NCBI GenBank assembly: GCA_016177925.1
Contig: JACOUH010000032.1
Span: 54,647-118,646, forward strand
Length of the DNA stretch: 64,000 nucleotides
Reading direction: 5' to 3'
Source: Planctomycetota bacterium
GTDB taxonomy: Bacteria > Planctomycetota > Planctomycetia > Gemmatales > Gemmataceae
Below the pieces are notes generated by a model. The model was not told the origin of the DNA, did not search any database, and saw only the letters and a program-made list of their open reading frames with translations. This document shows positions 59,420 through 64,000 of this stretch, one piece after another. The position numbers were made by a program, and so were the translations under genes. Position 1 is the stretch's first letter. Each line of letters begins with the position of its first letter.

Positions 59420-59680
59420 ATGGGACGGCGAGCAAACGTCGGGCCCGGGAAACGTCGAGCAATCCGGGATGCTCTCGGTCGCCTGGGAATGCACGCGAGC
59501 GCCGCTGCCGTGGTGCATGAACTGGCAGGAAGGATTGCTGTGACCGAGGATCTCGTCCGTGCGGTCAAGATTGACCTGCTCAAAGGGACCGAGGAGCATC
59601 GCAGACAAGAGGCGGGGTTCTCAAAAGGAGGCAGGACAAGCACTCCGCACCGGCCGCAGAAAAAGCCCCGACGCGGCTGA
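59420..59680 (+). CDS. Small winged-helix-like DNA-binding protein
   Basis: An 86-residue basic protein. The stretch KRRAIRDALGRLGMHASAAA VVHELAGRIAVTEDLVRAVK IDLLK has the outline of a short helix-turn-helix found in planctomycetes (the pattern: residues predict a helix, a turn with conserved Gly, and a helix ending in VK). The C-terminal tail is basic (KKPRRG). ATG at 59420; the upstream GGGGGG is a weak ribosome site. Function as a regulator is inferred. Confidence 0.45.
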   Translation: MGRRANVGPGKRRAIRDALGRLGMHASAAAVVHELAGRIAVTEDLVRAVKIDLLKGTEEHRRQEAGFSKGGRTSTPHRPQKKPRRG

Positions 59681-59748
59681 GCAGGACACCAGGGAGAACC
59701 GATTTCCGATAGCCGTTCCGAGCGGTTCAGAAGGGAGAAAAGAGGAGT

Positions 59749-60048
59749 ATGTTCACCCGCGAAGACCTGATAATGCTACTGAATGCCGCGCCGTTCGTGC
59801 CGTTCCGGCTCCACCTGTCGGACGGCGGCGCGATTGACGTTCGGCACCGGGATTTCGTGACGGCCGGCCGGCGGTATGCCCTGATTGGCGTCCCCGACCC
59901 AGCAGACCCGGATGCGCCTTTCGACCGACACCTGGTTGTGTACTTCATGCACGTGACGAGGGCCGAGACGCTGTTTCCCGGCCGCCCTCCCGGCGGTCCT
60001 ACCCCGCCCACGGAACCGGCGACGTCTCCAGCGGGCACTCCCTCCTGA
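59749..60048 (+). CDS. Conserved planctomycete small protein
   Basis: A 99-residue protein with the pattern MFTREDLIMLLNAAPFVPFR LHLSDGGAIDVRHRDFVTAG RRYALIGVPDP, which recurs in many planctomycete genomes as an uncharacterised family. Three predicted beta strands and one helix make a small alpha/beta unit; the C-terminus is Pro/Thr-rich. AGAGGAG before the ATG is a good ribosome site. No function known. Confidence 0.75.
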   Translation: MFTREDLIMLLNAAPFVPFRLHLSDGGAIDVRHRDFVTAGRRYALIGVPDPADPDAPFDRHLVVYFMHVTRAETLFPGRPPGGPTPPTEPATSPAGTPS

Positions 60049-60430
60049 TCGTGCAAGGGATGGTCTGCGGACACGGGAAGCCAAGAAAACGCGCGAATCG
60101 GCGGGCGCGCCACAGCGCGTACCAGCGTCGGCGAATCGGGTCGCGTGTACGGCGAGATCGAGTGGCGTCCATGACGGAATCCTTTCGGGCGAATGGGCCT
60201 CGGGCCTCTCTCTCTATCGTCATTCTACTCCACACCAGTCGATCACGCCGGGGCAAAGCCTCCCGCTTTCGTCTTCCCTTTTGCAACCGCGGGAGCTTTT
60301 GGTAAATTGGGAAGATATGTGAAGATTGCGTGGACACTCTCCCGCTGATTCGTCTTCTTCTGCAGCCCCCGCGCCCGACCGCCTGACGGCGCGGCCAGCC
60401 TTGTTGTTCCTCTCCGTTCAGGGGCCCTCT
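60049..60430. other. Region upstream of the tricorn-like protease gene
   Basis: 382 bp without an accepted gene. The only signal is a weak promoter-like pair at 60281-60308. An open frame on either strand here lacks protein-like composition. Confidence 0.4.
60281..60308 (+). promoter_or_regulatory. Weak sigma-70-like promoter candidate
   Basis: TTGCAA and TAAATT separated by 16 bp, about 120 bp upstream of the protease start. Each box matches the consensus at four of six positions. Planctomycete promoters are poorly defined, so this is only a candidate. Confidence 0.25.
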
Positions 60431-63400
60431 ATGACGCGCTTTCTCGGAACTCTCCTCGCCGCCTTCGCGCTGCTGTCACCCGTCGACGGCAGGGCGCAGG
60501 AACCGATCCGCATGGCCCGCACTCCGGACCTCTCGCCCGATGGCAAGCTGATTGCCTTCAGCTACCTGGGCGACATCTGGACCGTCGAGGCCATCGGCGG
60601 CGTGGCGCGGCCCGTCACGCAGCACGTCGCCCACGACATCAACCCCGTCTTCAGCCCCGACGGCCGCTCCCTCGCCTTCGCCTCCAACCGCCACGGCAGC
60701 TACGACGTCTTCGTCGTCCCCGTCCGTGGCGGCCGGCCGCGCCGGCTGACCTTCGACTCCGCCAACGACTATCCCACCGGCTGGTCGCCCGACGGCAAGC
60801 ATGTCCTGTTCGCCTCGATGCGTAGTCCCCGCTTCCCGCCGCAGTACGAGTTGTACAGCATCCCTGTCGAGGGCGGACGTGCCCACCGCATCACCACGGC
60901 AGAGGGCCGCGAGGGCATCTACTCGCCGCGCGGCGACCGCATCGCCTACGTGCGCGGCCCCGGCGCCTGGTATCGCCGCAACTACCGCGGCTCATCGAAC
61001 AACGACATCTGGCTCTGCGACGCCGACGGCAACAACAATCGCCAGCTGACCACCTTCGACGGACAGGACGGCTCGCCCATGTGGGCGCCCGACGGCCGCA
61101 CGCTCTTTTACGTCAGCGAGATCTTCGGCACTGCGAACGTTGTTCGGCAGGAGGTCCCCCCTCACCCTACCCTCTCCCCCGACGTCGGGGGAGAGGGTAG
61201 GGTGAGGGGGGACAGCAAGCCGGTCCTCGTGACGGCGGACAAAACCGGCAAGCCGTTCCACAAGGAGAACGGCGTCCGCCAGGCCCGCATCAGCGCTAAC
61301 GGCGAGTGGATCGTCTACGAATGCGGTGCCGACCTGTGGATCACCTCGACGAAACCCGGCTCGACACCGCGCCGCCTGGCCATCGAGGCCTATGCCGACG
61401 ACAAGACCAACCCCGAGCGCACCGTCACCTTCACCAACCGCGCCACCGAGTACGCCCTGTCGCGGGACGAACGCTACGTCGCCTTCGCCGTCCACGGCGA
61501 GTTGTTCATGATGCCGGTTGGCTCGAAGGTCGACGTCCGCCGCCTGACCGACAGCCCCGCCAACGACCACGGCATCGCCTGGTCGCCCGACTCGTCGAAG
61601 ATCGTCTTCATCTCCGATCGCAATGGCTACGAGGACCTCTACCTCCTTGAGGCCGACGACCCCGAGCACCCGCGTTTCACGCAGGCACACCAGTTCAAGG
61701 TCAAGCAGCTGACCAACACGCGCGAGGCCGAATCGGGCGTCACCTTCTCGCCTGACGGGAAGCGCGTCACCTTTTTGCGCAGCGGCCGGCTGTGGGGCAT
61801 GAAGCCCGACGGCAGCGACCAGAAGGTCCTCGTCGACGCGCCGCAGGTGGTCGACTACGAGTGGTCGCCCGACTCGAAGTGGATCGTCTACGCGCGCATG
61901 GACGGCTCGTTCGCCAGCGAGTTGTACATCATGCCGGCCGCTGGCGGCGAGGCAAAGAACGTCACGCGCTTCGCCACCTTCAACGCCGGCGTTACCTGGA
62001 GCGACGACGGCAAGAAACTCTGTTTTTTGAGCAACCGCAAGGGGAGCACCGGCATCTACGTGATGTCGCTCCAGAAGGAGTCGACGCCCGGTGCCCCCAG
62101 CAGTGACGACATCGACTGGGAAGACATCCACCACCGCGTCAGCCAGCCGACAACGATGGAGGCCCACGAGGTGGCCATCTCGAAGGACGGCTCGCGCGTC
62201 GCCTTCTCGGCGACGGTGCAGAACCGCACCGAACTGTGGGTCGCCAGCGCCAACGGCGAATCGGTCACGCGCGTCACGACGGGCAACATCCGGCCGCGAC
62301 AGATCCAGTGGTCGCGGCGGGTGCCGTCCCTCCTCTATTTCCGCGACGGCGACGGGCAGATCCACATCGCCCGCATCTCGTCGGGGTCGATCAGCCCGCC
62401 CTCGTCTCCGCCGGCGCTCGGCTCGTCGGGGCCCAGCCTGGACGCCGTTATCCCGTTCAAGGCGAAGATGACCATCAAGGAGGACGACCTGCACAAGGAG
62501 ATGTTCGAGCAGAGCTGGCGGTCGCTCTACGACTACTTCTACGACCCGAAATTGCACGGCGTCGACTGGGAGGCGGTCCGCGCTCGCTACAAGCCGCTGG
62601 TCGATCACGTCGCGACCAAGGAGGACCTCTACGCTCTGTTGTACATGATGATGGGCGAGCTGAACGCCTCCCACCTGGGCGTCGGCGGTTTCGGCACGGC
62701 GCCGGAGCAGTTGACCGCCGAACTGGGGCTGCTGTTCGACGAGGGCTATACCGGCCGTGGCCTGAAGATCGCCGAGGTGCTCAAGCGCGGCCCGGCGGAC
62801 CGCCGCGGCATCAGCCTGAAGGCGGGGGATTACCTCCTCGCCATCGACGGCACCGAGGTGACGCCCGCCAGGAACGTCAGCCAGCTGCTCAACGACAAGG
62901 TCGACGAGACGGTGGTGCTGATGGTGAGCGCCGACCCGAAGGCGAGCCTGAAGGATCGCAGGGCGGTGCGCCGCGTCGAATTGAAGGCGATCCGCCGCAA
63001 TACCGACCCCAGAAAGCCCGACGAGGTCAGTGCCGAGAAGTTGCTGTACGAACGCTGGGTGGAGCACAACGCTCGCCGCGTCGCTGAGTTGAGCAAGGGC
63101 AAGCTCGGTTACATCCACATCCCGAGTATGAACGAGGAGGGCCTGGAACGGTTTGTCCGCTCGCTGTACTCGGACAATTTCGACAAGGAGGCGATCGTCC
63201 TCGACGTGCGCTACAACGGCGGCGGCTTCACGCACGAGCAGGTGCTAAACTACCTGGGCTCGCGCGAGCACACGTTTTTCCGTCACCGCTTCGGCGGCGA
63301 GGGGTTGGTACTGAGGGCGTATGACCGCAAGTGGACCAAGCCGGCTGTCTTGCTGATCAACAACCGCTCGTACAGCGATGCGGAGATCTTCCCGCACGCC

Positions 63401-63787
63401 TTCCGCACGCTCGGCCTGGGCAAGCTGGTCGGCCAGTCGACGGGCGGCTTCGTGATCGGCACGGGCAGTATCAGCCTGATCGATGGCTCGACGTTCCGGG
63501 TGCCGCGCATCGGCGTGTTCACTGTGCAGGGCACCAATATGGAGAAGGAGGGCGTCAAGCCCGACGTGGAAGTCGTGCCGCACCCCGACCAGCTGGCAAA
63601 GGGAATCGACGCCCAGGTCGACAAGGCCGTCGAGGTGCTGCAAGTCGAGGTGGCGAAATGGAAGAAGACGCGGCCGAGCGTCGCCTTGCGGGAGGGCATC
63701 AAGCCGCTGCCGGCCCCGGTGGTGCCCTTGCCGTTGCCCGGCTCGCCGCCGGTTTCTCCGGGCCCGATGCCACCGGCCGGCAAGTAG
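60431..63787 (+). CDS. Secreted tricorn-like S41 protease
   Basis: An 1118-residue exported serine protease of the tricorn/S41 class. Order: signal sequence MTRFLGTLLAAFALLSPVDG; beta-propeller blades of the WD40-like type to about residue 660 (SPDGKLIAFSYLGDIW, SPDGRSLAFASNRHGSYDVF V, SPDGKRVTFLRSGRLWGM); C1 helical domain (EEDDLHKEMFEQSWRSLYDY); PDZ domain (RGPADRRGISLKAGDYLLAI DGTEV) near 790; and the S41 catalytic core with VLDVRYNGGGFTHEQ and NNRSYSDAEIFPHAF, Ser982 being the likely nucleophile. The tail is Pro-rich. A perfect 60-bp palindrome (61154-61213) adds an in-frame stretch VPPHPTLSPDVGGEGRVRGD near residue 245, apparently in a propeller loop. ATG at 60431 is chosen as the only start giving a normal signal sequence. 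Confidence 0.9.
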   Translation: MTRFLGTLLAAFALLSPVDGRAQEPIRMARTPDLSPDGKLIAFSYLGDIWTVEAIGGVARPVTQHVAHDINPVFSPDGRSLAFASNRHGSYDVFVVPVRGGRPRRLTFDSANDYPTGWSPDGKHVLFASMRSPRFPPQYELYSIPVEGGRAHRITTAEGREGIYSPRGDRIAYVRGPGAWYRRNYRGSSNNDIWLCDADGNNNRQLTTFDGQDGSPMWAPDGRTLFYVSEIFGTANVVRQEVPPHPTLSPDVGGEGRVRGDSKPVLVTADKTGKPFHKENGVRQARISANGEWIVYECGADLWITSTKPGSTPRRLAIEAYADDKTNPERTVTFTNRATEYALSRDERYVAFAVHGELFMMPVGSKVDVRRLTDSPANDHGIAWSPDSSKIVFISDRNGYEDLYLLEADDPEHPRFTQAHQFKVKQLTNTREAESGVTFSPDGKRVTFLRSGRLWGMKPDGSDQKVLVDAPQVVDYEWSPDSKWIVYARMDGSFASELYIMPAAGGEAKNVTRFATFNAGVTWSDDGKKLCFLSNRKGSTGIYVMSLQKESTPGAPSSDDIDWEDIHHRVSQPTTMEAHEVAISKDGSRVAFSATVQNRTELWVASANGESVTRVTTGNIRPRQIQWSRRVPSLLYFRDGDGQIHIARISSGSISPPSSPPALGSSGPSLDAVIPFKAKMTIKEDDLHKEMFEQSWRSLYDYFYDPKLHGVDWEAVRARYKPLVDHVATKEDLYALLYMMMGELNASHLGVGGFGTAPEQLTAELGLLFDEGYTGRGLKIAEVLKRGPADRRGISLKAGDYLLAIDGTEVTPARNVSQLLNDKVDETVVLMVSADPKASLKDRRAVRRVELKAIRRNTDPRKPDEVSAEKLLYERWVEHNARRVAELSKGKLGYIHIPSMNEEGLERFVRSLYSDNFDKEAIVLDVRYNGGGFTHEQVLNYLGSREHTFFRHRFGGEGLVLRAYDRKWTKPAVLLINNRSYSDAEIFPHAFRTLGLGKLVGQSTGGFVIGTGSISLIDGSTFRVPRIGVFTVQGTNMEKEGVKPDVEVVPHPDQLAKGIDAQVDKAVEVLQVEVAKWKKTRPSVALREGIKPLPAPVVPLPLPGSPPVSPGPMPPAGK
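61154..61213. repeat. Perfect 60-bp palindrome inside the tricorn-like protease gene
   Basis: Two 30-base arms meet at GACGTC (61181-61186), with no spacer. The insert is 20 codons long and keeps the frame, so it behaves as an insertion tolerated in a surface loop. Confidence 0.9.
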
Positions 63788-63860
63788 TCGATTCGTCGGC
63801 TAGTCGATTAGTTGTCGGTTGGTCGATTCGTCAAGGGCCAGGAAGGACGGCAATCCTGAC

Positions 63861-64000
63861 TAGTGGTTCGTCACTCTCTGATTTTCGGGTAAAATCCACC
63901 TTGGCAGGAAAGGAACCCCAGTCAAGGAGGCCGAACCGTGGCCAAGAAGTATGTGCTCAAGTTGACCGCCGAGGAACGCAGCGAACTGGAACAACTCGTG
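63861..64000 (+). mobile_element. Left end of an IS630-family insertion sequence (partial)
   Basis: The transposase start lies 77 bp after a TAGTGGTTCGTCACTC stretch that may be the left inverted repeat beginning at a TA target, as expected for IS630/Tc1 elements. The right end is outside the window, so the repeat cannot be verified. Confidence 0.45.
63938..64000 (+). CDS. IS630-family transposase, first 21 codons
   Basis: Only the N-terminus is visible: MAKKYVLKLTAEERSELEQLV, the usual beginning of IS630 helix-turn-helix transposases of planctomycetes. The start is a GTG with AAGGAGG upstream. The gene continues past the window edge. Confidence 0.7.
   Translation, partial: MAKKYVLKLTAEERSELEQLV

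Noticed and set aside
58901..59680. A long plus-strand frame starting inside the methylase gene
   Set aside because: Its first half is antisense to the methylase and it crosses a REP pair; only the last 86 codons (59420-59680) look protein-like.
60992..63235. A 747-codon open frame antisense to the tricorn-like protease
   Set aside because: Low-complexity Val/Asp/Arg composition typical of antisense frames; the plus strand shows a complete protease.

Overview
The window looks like chromosomal DNA of a planctomycete, most likely a Gemmataceae-type bacterium. The reasons are high GC, DUF1559 and DUF1501 proteins, a TIGR03000 glycine/tyrosine-rich secreted protein, FG-GAP and PQQ-like propeller proteins, eukaryotic-type Ser/Thr kinases, a DUF4058 protein, a secreted tricorn/S41 protease and a kinase/tubulin-like fusion. 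This assignment rests on family content read by eye; no database search was possible.

Layout. (a) 1-12.6 kb: one long minus-strand cluster for a type II secretion / type IV pilus-like machine. In transcription order it holds a GspE/PilB ATPase, a PilT-like ATPase with an acidic tail, a second GspE ATPase with a histone-H1-like linker, a GspF/PilC platform protein, five prepilin-like proteins and a partial PilX/GspK-like protein cut by the window edge. (b) 13.1-16 kb, plus strand: a 46-residue basic peptide gene, then a rare fusion of a PqqD/RRE-like domain, an M50 site-2-protease-like membrane core and an HlyD-type adaptor. This is the best candidate for an undescribed peptide maturation/export system. 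(c) 16-24.5 kb: DUF1559 pseudopilin, SWIM-SNF2 helicase, Ser/Thr kinase, and an acyltransferase-ACP-acyl-AMP ligase fusion. (d) 24.8-42.4 kb, all minus strand: secreted Pro-rich protein, PQQ-like propeller, FG-GAP protein, 1277-residue TPR protein, DUF4058 protein, kinase/tubulin-like fusion, oligoendopeptidase F and gamma-glutamyltransferase. (e) 42.7-50 kb: membrane protein with an NlpC-like tail, TIGR03000 protein, two small ORFs with strong Shine-Dalgarno sites, MFS transporter, secreted ARPP-1-like protein and DUF1501 protein. (f) 50.1-60 kb: an accessory, defence-island-like region. It has an XRE regulator, orphan antitoxin-like proteins, two 5' remnants of one AAA-ATPase gene (one joined to the 3' end of a type IIG restriction-methylase gene), a FitA-like antitoxin with an unknown partner, two overlapping endonuclease-VII-like HNH genes, an M41-like zinc protease, a MazF toxin-antitoxin pair and a type IIG methylase interrupted by a frameshift at a G8 tract. 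(g) 60.4-63.8 kb: a secreted tricorn-like S41 protease, then the start of an IS630-type transposase that runs off the window.

The intergenic space is filled with paired inverted palindromes (about 55-90 bp). At least five sequence families share a GTAG head, a short hairpin core, and an inverted copy ending in CTAC or a near match. This is the layout of GTAG-type REP/BIME elements mobilised by RAYT (TnpA_REP) transposases. Two other palindromes sit in frame inside large coding sequences, the tricorn-like protease and the kinase/tubulin-like protein. No tRNA, rRNA, CRISPR array or replication origin was recognised.
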